A stretch of 12,103 nt of DNA, taken from Candidatus Woesearchaeota archaeon (GTDB taxonomy: Archaea; Nanobdellota; Nanobdellia; Woesearchaeales; GW2011-AR9). Below are positions 5,884 to 12,052 of this stretch, piece by piece. Where the stretch lies: assembly GCA_016181345.1 (NCBI GenBank), contig JACOZM010000111.1:1-12103 (forward strand), in the 5' to 3' direction. A program made the translations under genes and the position numbers. The notes under the pieces were generated by a model that worked only from the letters and a program-made list of their open reading frames with translations, had not been told where the DNA came from and ran no database searches. Every line of letters begins with the position of its first letter. Positions within the stretch are counted from its first letter, which is position 1.

Positions 5884-6067
5884 GTATGTATTTAGTTCGA
5901 TAAGGAAAAATAGTGGCGGGTCGGAAAATTCAGCGAGACTTCATGTAAGAAGTTGCTTGATAGGTAAATGTTTAAGCACAAAGTCTCGCAACTAGGCTTG
6001 TTTGACAAGACTCTTAATGAATTTTCCTTCTTGACCAAGCCACTATTTAATAGAACTAAATACGTAC
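5884..6067 (+). ncRNA. Long, branched, nearly fully paired element (predicted structured RNA or hairpin mobile element)
   Basis: The two ends form 15 pairs (5884-5898 with 6053-6067, one U-G). Inside come AAATAGTGGC with GCCACTATTT (5908-5917/6039-6048), GGTC with GACC (5919-5922/6033-6036) and GGAAAATTCA with TGAATTTTCC (5923-5932/6018-6027). The rod then splits into two arms. GCGAGACTT pairs with AAGTCTCGC (5933-5941/5981-5989) and carries a further stem, TGCTTGA with TTTAAGCA-type pairing (5954-5960/5972-5978). CTTGT pairs with ACAAG (5997-6001/6005-6009) around a 3-base loop. About 60 pairs in 184 bases cannot be chance. The two non-Watson-Crick pairs are G-U if the + strand is transcribed and A-C on the other strand. 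There is no reading frame and no T run, so it is not a simple terminator. No known family was recognised. Confidence 0.7.
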
Positions 6068-6079
6068 AAGAAACAAAAA

Positions 6080-6088
6080 TATTTATAA
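6080..6088 (+). promoter_or_regulatory. Box A/TATA for the PLD-like gene
   Basis: TATTTATAA, centred about 26 bases before the ATG at 6111. It begins 13 bases after the branched element ends, so that element is upstream of, not inside, this transcript. Confidence 0.65.
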
Positions 6089-6110
6089 TCTTCTTGAGAT
6101 TACTTATTTT

Positions 6111-7202
6111 ATGAAAAAGTATTTGTATGCAATAACTGTCGCTTTGCTGAGCGTGGGCTCATATACCTTTTTAGGAGATGATGTAACAGAATTTTTACAG
6201 GATAATTTTAGTAAAGAAAGCAGTGATGTTTCAACAGCAGGATTTATCCAAGATTCTGGAAGTATCCAAATTTATTTTTGTCCAGGAGAGAGATGTAATT
6301 CTGCTCTTGTAAATTTTTTAGATTCGGCACAGGAATCAATCCATTGCGCGATGTTTGAGATTGATCTTCCTGATGTCCGGCAGAAATTACTGGAGAAAGC
6401 TAACGGGCTTAATGGCACTCACCAAGTTGAAGTTCAGATCGTCACCGACAATGATTATCTTTACGAATTTAACCATAGTTTTGTCAAGACGGACTCTTAC
6501 GGGTTAATGCATAATAAATTTTGTATCGTTGATGGGAAGAAGATTTCTACAGGATCAATGAATCCCACCTTTAATTGCGCATTTAAAAACAATAATAATC
6601 TCCTGCTCATCGAATCTGGATCATTAGCGAGAAATTATGAGGATGAATTCCAGGAGATGTGGAATGGAACGTTTAAAAAAGGAAGCAAGGTTGAACATCC
6701 GTTTATTATCTTTAATCAGACAGAGATAAACGTATTCTTCTGCCCCGAAGATGATTGCGCAGAAAAAGTAAAAAAAGAATTAGAAAAAGCACGGCAGTCA
6801 ATCCATTTTATGACTTTTTCTTTTACCAACGAAAAAATAGCAAATGTTTTATTGATGAAAAACTTAGAAAATATTTCAGTTTCAGGAGTGATGGAAGCAC
6901 GGCAAGTAAGCAAATACTCCGTGTTTAACCAGCTGAAGCAAAATGGAGTTGCTGTTGTTAAGGATAAAAATCCAGCAAACATGCATCATAAGGTATTTAT
7001 CATCGATTCCGAGGTAGTTATTACTGGCTCATTCAATCCTACTTCTGGTGGGGATAATAAAAATGATGAGAATGTTTTGATCATTAAGGATAAGGACATT
7101 GCACGGTTGTTTGAAGAAGAGTTTTTCAGAGTTTATGAGCAAGCAGAAGCAGTTAAAACTCAAGAAGCTGAATTAGCCGTGGCTAAAGAAGCCGAAGTGT
7201 AA
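6111..7202 (+). CDS. Exported phospholipase D-like protein with two HKD motifs
   Basis: A 363-residue PLD-superfamily protein (phosphodiesterase; substrate could be phospholipid or nucleic acid). An N-terminal hydrophobic segment (MKKYLYAITVALLSVGSYTF) is a signal peptide or membrane anchor, so it acts outside the membrane. It consists of two similar halves. Each opens with a cysteine pair, YFCPGERC (55-62) and FFCPEDDC (209-216), followed by an SIH-containing strand. Each closes with an HKD motif: H134, K136, D141 in LMHNKFCIVDGKKISTGSMNPT-type sequence, and H292, K294, D299 in MHHKVFIIDSEVVITGSFNP. Both catalytic motifs are intact, so a complete two-HKD active site is expected in one chain. 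The C-terminal 20 residues are Ala/Glu-rich. It is a single-gene leaderless unit, convergent with the next gene 13 bases away. Confidence 0.92.
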   Translation: MKKYLYAITVALLSVGSYTFLGDDVTEFLQDNFSKESSDVSTAGFIQDSGSIQIYFCPGERCNSALVNFLDSAQESIHCAMFEIDLPDVRQKLLEKANGLNGTHQVEVQIVTDNDYLYEFNHSFVKTDSYGLMHNKFCIVDGKKISTGSMNPTFNCAFKNNNNLLLIESGSLARNYEDEFQEMWNGTFKKGSKVEHPFIIFNQTEINVFFCPEDDCAEKVKKELEKARQSIHFMTFSFTNEKIANVLLMKNLENISVSGVMEARQVSKYSVFNQLKQNGVAVVKDKNPANMHHKVFIIDSEVVITGSFNPTSGGDNKNDENVLIIKDKDIARLFEEEFFRVYEQAEAVKTQEAELAVAKEAEV

Positions 7203-7215
7203 AAATAATTAGCCA

Positions 7216-7977
7216 TCAATAGGTTAAGTAATCATCTAAGCTTCTTGTTTCAATAGGAATAGGTTGAGGAAGTTTAACGGTTAATTTTCCTTTTACTTTA
7301 TCTATTACCTCTTCAGCTAACTCTGATAAAGTACGATATTTTGTAGATACTCTTGGATCATCGCCATCTTTCCAGTACATGGAGCTAGCGGTTTGAAGAA
7401 AAGGAAGAGCTGTTTCCATATGAAACTGAGCAGAGATATATCCCTCAGGATCATTTGTCATAAAAGAATATCCTGCATCATATATCCCTTTAGCTAGAAA
7501 ACCAAATCCGGCAATAAGTAGAGGCAAACGTAAATGACGGTTAACGGAGAGCATGGCACTAAGATAGAAATTATGAGTTATGGGGTCATGCTCTACTCTC
7601 TGATCAGTAACTGGTGTTTTGCAACCTTCAATCTCGGCGAGAGCCTTAATGAGATATCTTGCAGGAGTAGTCATTATCACCCCAGTAGCTACTACACCCT
7701 CTTCTAATAATGATGGAAGTGATCTATTATCTCTTCGTTGCTGAAAGAAAGGATCTTCATCTGGCTCTTTTGTTGTTAATAAAAATCCAAGCCAGTTAAT
7801 AATGTCATCACAAATCTCTAAACCAAAAGCACTGCTCGAATTAAAAAATGTTACAAATAAAGGTAGCCCATAACGCCCATGACCGCGCGCTTCCCAGCGC
7901 TCAGCGTATTTTCGATGCCATTGTAAAACTCTTCCGTCAATTCCTTGGAGCCCTTCATAAAGGCCTTTAAAAACCAT
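7216..7977 (-). CDS. Hypothetical protein with hydrophobic segments (253 aa)
   Basis: I do not recognise this 253-residue protein. It starts MVFKGLYEGLQGIDGRVLQW and has three moderately hydrophobic stretches: about 37-67 (LPLFVTFFNSSSAFGLEI to NWLGFLL), about 93-112 (EEGVVATGVIMTTPARYLI) and about 150-172 (LRLPLLIAGFGFLAKGIYDAGY). It may therefore be membrane-associated, but these segments carry charges and could be buried helices instead. The C-terminal 60 residues are polar, with RVSTKYRTLSELAEEVIDKV as an amphipathic helix. A box A (8001-8008) about 27 bases upstream with no Shine-Dalgarno supports the start. It is convergent with the PLD-like gene and downstream of parA on the same strand, separated by a T-rich stretch. 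Confidence 0.8.
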   Translation of the reverse strand: MVFKGLYEGLQGIDGRVLQWHRKYAERWEARGHGRYGLPLFVTFFNSSSAFGLEICDDIINWLGFLLTTKEPDEDPFFQQRRDNRSLPSLLEEGVVATGVIMTTPARYLIKALAEIEGCKTPVTDQRVEHDPITHNFYLSAMLSVNRHLRLPLLIAGFGFLAKGIYDAGYSFMTNDPEGYISAQFHMETALPFLQTASSMYWKDGDDPRVSTKYRTLSELAEEVIDKVKGKLTVKLPQPIPIETRSLDDYLTY

Positions 7978-8000
7978 AAAAAGATCAGAATTAACAACTA

Positions 8001-8008
8001 TTTTAAAT
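8001..8008 (-). promoter_or_regulatory. Box A/TATA for the 7216-7977 gene
   Basis: ATTTAAAA on the minus strand, centred about 27 bases before the ATG at 7977; leaderless geometry. Confidence 0.6.
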
Positions 8009-8026
8009 CTTTCTAAGAAAAGACTT

Positions 8027-8066
8027 GATCAAAAAATAGGAGAAGAAAAAGTAAAAGAAAAAAGTA
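8027..8066 (-). terminator. Pyrimidine/T-rich terminator after parA
   Basis: Beyond the parA stop at 8075, the minus strand reads as repeated T runs broken by single C or A bases. This is consistent with oligo-T archaeal termination and separates parA from the next gene's own promoter. Confidence 0.45.
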
Positions 8067-8074
8067 GGAACTTA

Positions 8075-8845
8075 TTAATTCACGATTTCTTCCGTCACTC
8101 GCAATGAGCCCATTTCTAAGACTTCATTGACTAATTGCTGATAGTCATCTGCTCCTGAGCTGGATTTAGCGTGGTTGAAGATCGATTTCCCATATTTTGG
8201 CGCTTCACGGACTTTTGAGTTTGTTCTAATAGGAACAGAAACAGCGCCGTTGAAATGACTTTTCATGTCTTCTAGAGTTTGTTTACATACTTTATTTCGT
8301 CGGTCAAAAAGAGTAGGAATAACTTTTGTTATCCTTAAATCATGCCGATAGTTTTTATTGATCTCTTCAACTACTTTTTCCATTTTCATCAAAGCATCAT
8401 AACCCAAATAATCCGTTGAGGTAGGAATAAAGACTTCTTTACAGAAGGCCAGGACATTTTGGTTTAATATTCCCAGCGAAGGAGGGCAGTCAATCAGCAT
8501 AAAATCATAGCCAGAAACCCGCTCCAACATCTTCTTTAAAATCAAGTTAGCATTCTGCTGTTGAGAGAGATAAAACTCAGCTTTAGTCAAATTTTCTTTA
8601 GAGATAATGACATCGAAATTCTTCGCTAAGTTCATAATGCAGTTTTCAACCGGTATTTTCCCCGTCAAAGCATCATACAATGTATATTCTGAGTTAATCC
8701 GCAAAGAAACTCCAACATTACTCTGGGAATCTAAATCAATCAAAAGTACTTTCTTGTCTTTTCTTGATAATCCTGCAGCTAAATTCACTGCAGAAGTAGT
8801 TTTTCCTACTCCACCTTTATGGTTCATTATACAAATAGTTCTCAT
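8075..8845 (-). CDS. ParA/Soj-family ATPase
   Basis: A 256-residue deviant-Walker P-loop ATPase of the ParA/Soj/MinD group, acting in DNA or cargo partition by ATP-dependent dimerisation on DNA. Seen: MRTICIMNHKGGVGKTT with the signature lysine (K10) and Walker A lysine (K15), the A' motif LLIDLDSQSN (35-43), and Walker B FMLIDCPPSLG (115-125). It lacks an N-terminal DNA-binding extension, so it is the short type. I chose the ATG at 8845 rather than the one at 8860 because GAGGTGG (8852-8858) lies 6 bases before it, overlapping the upstream ATG, and family members begin a few residues before KGG. No ParB, SegB or adaptor gene is adjacent. The upstream DNA carries five phased repeats that could be its operator or partition site. 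Confidence 0.93.
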   Translation of the reverse strand: MRTICIMNHKGGVGKTTSAVNLAAGLSRKDKKVLLIDLDSQSNVGVSLRINSEYTLYDALTGKIPVENCIMNLAKNFDVIISKENLTKAEFYLSQQQNANLILKKMLERVSGYDFMLIDCPPSLGILNQNVLAFCKEVFIPTSTDYLGYDALMKMEKVVEEINKNYRHDLRITKVIPTLFDRRNKVCKQTLEDMKSHFNGAVSVPIRTNSKVREAPKYGKSIFNHAKSSSGADDYQQLVNEVLEMGSLRVTEEIVN

Positions 8846-8851
8846 ATCATT

Positions 8852-8858
8852 CCACCTC
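8852..8858 (-). promoter_or_regulatory. Shine-Dalgarno that fixes the parA start
   Basis: GAGGTGG on the minus strand, 6 bases before the ATG at 8845. It overlaps the in-frame ATG at 8858-8860, which is therefore unlikely to be used. Confidence 0.75.
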
Positions 8859-8862
8859 ATTT

Positions 8863-8912
8863 ATGTTAAATTAATGTTAATTTATCTTAGATTGATGTTA
8901 AATAGATGTTTA
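8863..8912. repeat. Five helically phased short repeats upstream of parA
   Basis: On the + strand, ATGTTAA-like heptamers begin at 8863 (ATGTTAA), 8874 (ATGTTAA), 8884 (ATCTTAG, degenerate), 8895 (ATGTTAA) and 8906 (ATGTTTA). The steps are 11, 10, 11 and 11 bases, one DNA turn each, so all copies face the same side of the helix. They lie immediately before the parA Shine-Dalgarno and cover where its promoter must be. They resemble iterons, a partition site or an autorepression operator. Confidence 0.65.
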
Positions 8913-9006
8913 TTAACAATAGATATAGGAACAGGAGAGGAAGCTATTATAAAGTTTACGTAAGTAAAATATAAATATCCCAGAAAAATGAAGATTAAAT
9001 AATTAG

Positions 9007-9056
9007 AATAAACTAAGAGTAAACCAAGGATAAACTTGGAATAGATTTAGTTTATT
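9007..9056. repeat. 11-bp tandem repeats within an inverted repeat
   Basis: TAAACTAAGAG (9009), TAAACCAAGGA (9020) and TAAACTTGGAA (9031) repeat every 11 bases, with a degenerate copy at 9042. The cluster is bracketed by a perfect 10-bp inverted repeat, AATAAACTAA (9007-9016) and TTAGTTTATT (9047-9056), and encloses CCAAG/CTTGG (9024-9028/9035-9039). It lies just before the papain-fold gene, in the region shared with parA, and may be a protein-binding site or leader structure. Confidence 0.55.
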
Positions 9057-9085
9057 TTTTACATAAACCAATAAAAAGAGGAAAC

Positions 9086-9775
9086 ATGTTTAACATCTTT
9101 CAAAAGTACCATATCCTAACAAATTTTCCTAAAGATTATCCCATCTATAAGAAAGTATTAGCCAATATCGTCTATTTTCTGACGGGGATCATCTATCATC
9201 CCCGAAAAAATTTACTCAGTAGAAAGGATTTGTTTAAGGCGCGGTTTAAATTACGAAAAGGGGATATTGTATTATTAGGCAATATGCGGGAAACCTCTTC
9301 TTTGCTGATCCAAGGAGTGTTTACCCATGCAGCCATATATATCGGGCATAAGCGATTTATTCACGCCGTAGCTGATGGGGTTGGAATAGCATCGTTGTAC
9401 CATTTCTTTACAACCTATGATACTATGGCAATTTTACGCTTAGTACAGCATACTCGACATAAACGGAAAATAATTCGAAAAGCAATAAAATTTGCAAAAC
9501 AACAAATCGGCAAGCCCTATAACTTTGAATTTACAAAAACCAAAGAAAGCTTCTTTTGTACCGAGTTAGTAAATTCTTCATTTAAACATGCAGGGTATAG
9601 AACAGGAATAGCTACGTATGGACATTTTACAACCTTCACTGAAAAGATAGAAAAGAATATTACGGCAGCAGCAAAAGCCTTAAAGCCCGATCGAATCTTG
9701 CAGGGAAATTTTCGTGTTGTTTTTATCTCCCATAATCTTGCATTCAAAGGAAAGAAAATTGTACTTTTATATTAG
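9086..9775 (+). CDS. Permuted NlpC/P60-like papain-fold protein (YiiX/YaeF-like)
   Basis: A 229-residue protein with the circularly permuted NlpC/P60 (YiiX/YaeF, LRAT-like) pattern, in which the catalytic His precedes the Cys. Seen: RKGDIVLLGN (58-66), FTHAAIYIG with H81 as likely catalytic His, FIHAVADGVGI (91-101), then KPYNFEF and SFFCTELV with C158 as likely nucleophile. Members are thiol hydrolases or acyltransferases acting on peptides, amides or lipids; the substrate here is unknown. An N-terminal hydrophobic patch (about 25-38, ANIVYFLTGIIY) may associate with the membrane. There is no typical signal peptide. The start is less certain: AGAGGA sits only 3 bases before the ATG. The gene diverges from parA across a repeat-rich region and may share regulation. 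Confidence 0.85.
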   Translation: MFNIFQKYHILTNFPKDYPIYKKVLANIVYFLTGIIYHPRKNLLSRKDLFKARFKLRKGDIVLLGNMRETSSLLIQGVFTHAAIYIGHKRFIHAVADGVGIASLYHFFTTYDTMAILRLVQHTRHKRKIIRKAIKFAKQQIGKPYNFEFTKTKESFFCTELVNSSFKHAGYRTGIATYGHFTTFTEKIEKNITAAAKALKPDRILQGNFRVVFISHNLAFKGKKIVLLY

Positions 9776-9785
9776 ATAATACTAG

Positions 9786-9843
9786 ATAGTCTTAGATAGC
9801 CATAAATAACCCCGGATAATCCCCAGATTCTACCTAAGACTAT
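9786..9843. terminator. Inverted repeat between convergent genes, likely bidirectional terminator
   Basis: ATAGTCTTAG (9786-9795) pairs with CTAAGACTAT (9834-9843) across a 38-base loop, between the stop codons of the convergent genes at 9775 and 9852. Short related units (TAGATAGTCT, TAGATAGCC) repeat on its left arm. The wide loop makes it an imperfect terminator. Confidence 0.4.
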
Positions 9844-9851
9844 TATTCTAT

Positions 9852-10922
9852 TTATCCTAAATTGTCCAAAATATCGTGGGCATTGCTTGTATTTAGGTAT
9901 TCGACGATGTCTTGATTATTTTTGTCTAAGACGAACTTTAATTTTAGAGATTTTTGTTCTTCACGACTGACTCGAGCTAGTTTATCAACAAGGATTAACC
10001 CATAAGGATAACCAAGAAAAGTTGGATCAGAACTATTGTGCACTAATAATGGTAATACCTCCGTATTTCCTTCAAATCGAAAGACGTGTTTAGACTCTGG
10101 ATGTAGTTTAACAAAACTGGTTTTTTTGTTTATCAAATACTGCCATGCAGCTGAGGGACCTAGTTTGTTCAACAAAACCACTGCACTATTGCCTAACGTA
10201 GTAAATAATGAAGAAGATTTAGCCAGTCCGGCAACAGATTTGGGGAGTTTTTCCAAATATTTATCTTCATTCTTGAATGTTTTTTCTAATGTCCCATCAA
10301 AGATGATAGTATTAGATTCATTTGTATTAAGGTCTAAATTATTAAGTTCTAAAGAAGGAGAATTTAATATATAATCCGCTAAAGATAGTTCTGCAAATCG
10401 ACGAGCCATTGCAGCCACTTTACTTATTTCTGCTCTTTCTTGGCCAGAGCGAAGTGTAGAATCTTGGGAAGAGATAAAAAGATCTTCCTCATCAATCAAA
10501 TAATCACCAAACAGTTTACTTTCATAATAAATCTCTCCTGAAAAGATATTTTCCGAGGGAATATTATCGTCTGCCCTATCATCTCGTTTATGCTCTTGTT
10601 CTATTAGTTTGTTATCTAAATATCTCGCTGTAGTTAAAACATAAAATTCTTTTTTACATATAGTCGATTTTTTATTTCCAATAGAGGTTATTCCACAAAC
10701 TCGAATAAAGCTAAGACAAAAGTTTCCGCCAGAAAGAATTTCTGCCTGGCCCCCATCAATAAAAGTTATCTTTTTATTGCTGATTAAACTGCCGTTATCT
10801 TTAGAAATTTCTTTAAAATTATCTTTCTCTAATTTCATAACTTGATTATTGAAAATGATACCATCAGCAATATGAAAGCTATTGAGCTTTTCTTTTAACA
10901 CCTGACCAATCTTCTTAAGCAT
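9852..10922 (-). CDS. NurA-like nuclease domain protein
   Basis: A 356-residue protein that fits the NurA family, the 5'-3' nuclease that works with the HerA helicase in archaeal DNA end resection. Seen: ITFIDGGQAEIL with the likely metal-binding D56 (usual form IDGS), an RRFAELSLADYI helix with E178, IIFDGTL with D209, LAKSSSLF (the 'K-x-S' stretch, about 234-240), and a C-terminal DPTFLGYPYGLILVDKLA (299-316) like the family's GYPyPL motif. The DGS-to-DGG change and low overall similarity mean activity is probable but not certain. No herA, mre11 or rad50 is present in this window; in many archaea these are linked. A box A (10944-10955) about 27 bases upstream with no Shine-Dalgarno supports the start. 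It is convergent with the papain-fold gene. Confidence 0.7.
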   Translation of the reverse strand: MLKKIGQVLKEKLNSFHIADGIIFNNQVMKLEKDNFKEISKDNGSLISNKKITFIDGGQAEILSGGNFCLSFIRVCGITSIGNKKSTICKKEFYVLTTARYLDNKLIEQEHKRDDRADDNIPSENIFSGEIYYESKLFGDYLIDEEDLFISSQDSTLRSGQERAEISKVAAMARRFAELSLADYILNSPSLELNNLDLNTNESNTIIFDGTLEKTFKNEDKYLEKLPKSVAGLAKSSSLFTTLGNSAVVLLNKLGPSAAWQYLINKKTSFVKLHPESKHVFRFEGNTEVLPLLVHNSSDPTFLGYPYGLILVDKLARVSREEQKSLKLKFVLDKNNQDIVEYLNTSNAHDILDNLG

Positions 10923-10943
10923 GATTTTTTGGGAATGATGTAG

Positions 10944-10955
10944 AATATTAATATT
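10944..10955 (-). promoter_or_regulatory. Box A/TATA for the NurA-like gene
   Basis: AATATTAATATT, a 12-base perfect palindrome centred about 27 bases before the ATG at 10922. Because it is palindromic it could also bind TBP in the other orientation. Confidence 0.55.
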
Positions 10956-11022
10956 TGTGTTTTTTGGAAGCTATTGTTGCTAAGAGATCATAGTGGTTAT
11001 ATAATAAAAAAAGGAAGAAAGA

Positions 11023-11028
11023 TTTATA
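11023..11028 (+). promoter_or_regulatory. Box A/TATA for the IMPase-family gene
   Basis: TTTATA centred about 27 bases before the ATG at 11053. An AAGGAG at 11036-11041 (11 bases before the ATG) would lie upstream of a leaderless start, so it may be fortuitous. Confidence 0.5.
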
Positions 11029-11052
11029 GAGTACTAAGGAGTTACTACAGTT

Positions 11053-11919
11053 ATGACCGATACCTCTTCAGAAAATATCTTACGGCACTTTAAAGCTTTA
11101 GCTAGAGAAGTAGGACGAGAGCTAAAGCCATTTTATGGAAAAGCAACGGGAGTGACCACTAAACTGGATGGAACTACACGCTGTGATCAAGATCTTCTTG
11201 CATCCAAGCTTGTTCTAAATCATTTTAAGACCTATTTTCCAGAAGTGGGTATACTTGAAGAAGAAACATTACAAGATGACCGAGCAGAAGGAAGGCTTTG
11301 TTTAGGAGCAGATGGGCTTGATTATACCCGAGGTTATATTAAAGGAACTAGCGCTGATTATGCAGTATTGCTCTTTGCACTGCAAGGATTTAGGACAGTT
11401 GTCGCGTTATCATATAAGCCTGAAAGAAATGAAATGATCTGGGCAGTAGAAGGGCATGGTGCTTATCTTAATGATGAAAGTACTAGGATTAGGGTTGCTG
11501 AAGGAGATGAACTTCGGCTGATCAGCAGTAGATCACGAGGACAGGAGCAATTAGAAGAATTAGTTGAGGACTTACAGCCTCTCGTCCATATTCGTATGGG
11601 AGGATCAGCCAAATATTTAGAAGTAGCTAAAGGAGAGAAAAGAGTAAATGATGCAGGAGAGAGAGAAATTGTTACGATTGGTTATCAACCTCCTGGAATT
11701 GCATTAAATCCTTGGGATTTAGGTGTTCATCCGCTGATCATTGAAGAAGCAGGAGGTATTCTAAAAACTGCTTTAGGAAATGATGTTAGTTTAGCCAGGC
11801 GAGAAGATGGACTTGAACATAAGGATGGATTAATTATTGCAAATAATCATACTAATTATGAAAGAGTATTGGAAGCGTCAAGGAGATTAATCCAACAAAG
11901 AGAGGAAAGAAGGTGTTGA
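11053..11919 (+). CDS. Inositol monophosphatase/CysQ-family phosphatase, variant active-site loop
   Basis: A 288-residue member of the Mg-dependent, Li-sensitive phosphatase superfamily (inositol monophosphatase, fructose-1,6-bisphosphatase, 3'-phosphoadenosine 5'-phosphatase). Motifs in order: ILEEETL (67-73, metal Glu), ADGLDYTRGYIKG (86-98) in place of the usual DPLDGT, a Y-A-V-x-L strand (103-107), LISSRSR (156-162), GSAKYLEVAKGE (184-195), and NPWDLGVHPLIIEEAGG (219-235) with the metal Asp at 222. Metal ligands D87 and D90 and the catalytic Thr (T92) are kept, but Pro and Gly of the loop are Gly and Tyr here. The layout DxxDxTxGY(I)xG resembles CysQ more than inositol-specific enzymes; the substrate is not decided. 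It is a single-gene unit ended by a hairpin. Confidence 0.88.
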   Translation: MTDTSSENILRHFKALAREVGRELKPFYGKATGVTTKLDGTTRCDQDLLASKLVLNHFKTYFPEVGILEEETLQDDRAEGRLCLGADGLDYTRGYIKGTSADYAVLLFALQGFRTVVALSYKPERNEMIWAVEGHGAYLNDESTRIRVAEGDELRLISSRSRGQEQLEELVEDLQPLVHIRMGGSAKYLEVAKGEKRVNDAGEREIVTIGYQPPGIALNPWDLGVHPLIIEEAGGILKTALGNDVSLARREDGLEHKDGLIIANNHTNYERVLEASRRLIQQREERRC

Positions 11920-11941
11920 TGTTCTATTACTATTTCTCTGA

Positions 11942-11961
11942 TTCTTAAAAATTGTTAAGAA
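11942..11961 (+). terminator. Hairpin after the IMPase-family gene
   Basis: TTCTTAA (11942-11948) and TTAAGAA (11955-11961) form a 7-pair hairpin 22 bases after the stop codon, followed only by a short T stretch. It is a modest terminator candidate. Confidence 0.4.
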
Positions 11962-11969
11962 GAATTTTG

Positions 11970-12052
11970 CGAAATCCCTCTTATTGAAAAGCAAGTTACG
12001 CTATGCGAACGTACGTCCGAGAGATATTCTTCGAAATCTCTCTTATTAAAAA
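11970..12052. repeat. 21-bp direct repeat pair with a hairpin
   Basis: CGAAATCCCTCTTATTGAAA (first 20 of 21 bases, from 11970) recurs as CGAAATCTCTCTTATTAAAA (from 12032), 19 of 21 bases identical, 62 bases apart. The second copy overlaps a hairpin, GAGAGAT (12019-12025) with ATCTCTC (12036-12042). The 51 bases to the window end (12053-12103) hold only A-rich sequence and an unpaired GC-richer edge. The pair may belong to a repeat or RNA unit continuing outside. Confidence 0.5.

Noticed and set aside
5884..6067. Archaeal SRP RNA, because of the rod-plus-two-arms shape
   Set aside because: It is too short, has no Alu-domain part, and lacks the helix 8 GGAA/AGCAG-type motif and the GNAR loop of helix 6.
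8858..8860. ATG at 8860 as parA start
   Set aside because: It overlaps the Shine-Dalgarno that properly serves the ATG at 8845, and the extra five residues are not family-like.
8607..8963. 118-codon open frame antisense to the 5' part of parA
   Set aside because: It overlaps the well-supported parA gene and the phased repeats, and its protein has no recognisable pattern.
8863..9056. CRISPR array
   Set aside because: Units are 7-11 bases, tandem without unique spacers of regular length, and no cas genes are present.
11919..11948. Nine-codon frame overlapping the IMPase-family stop codon
   Set aside because: Too short, and it runs into the terminator hairpin.
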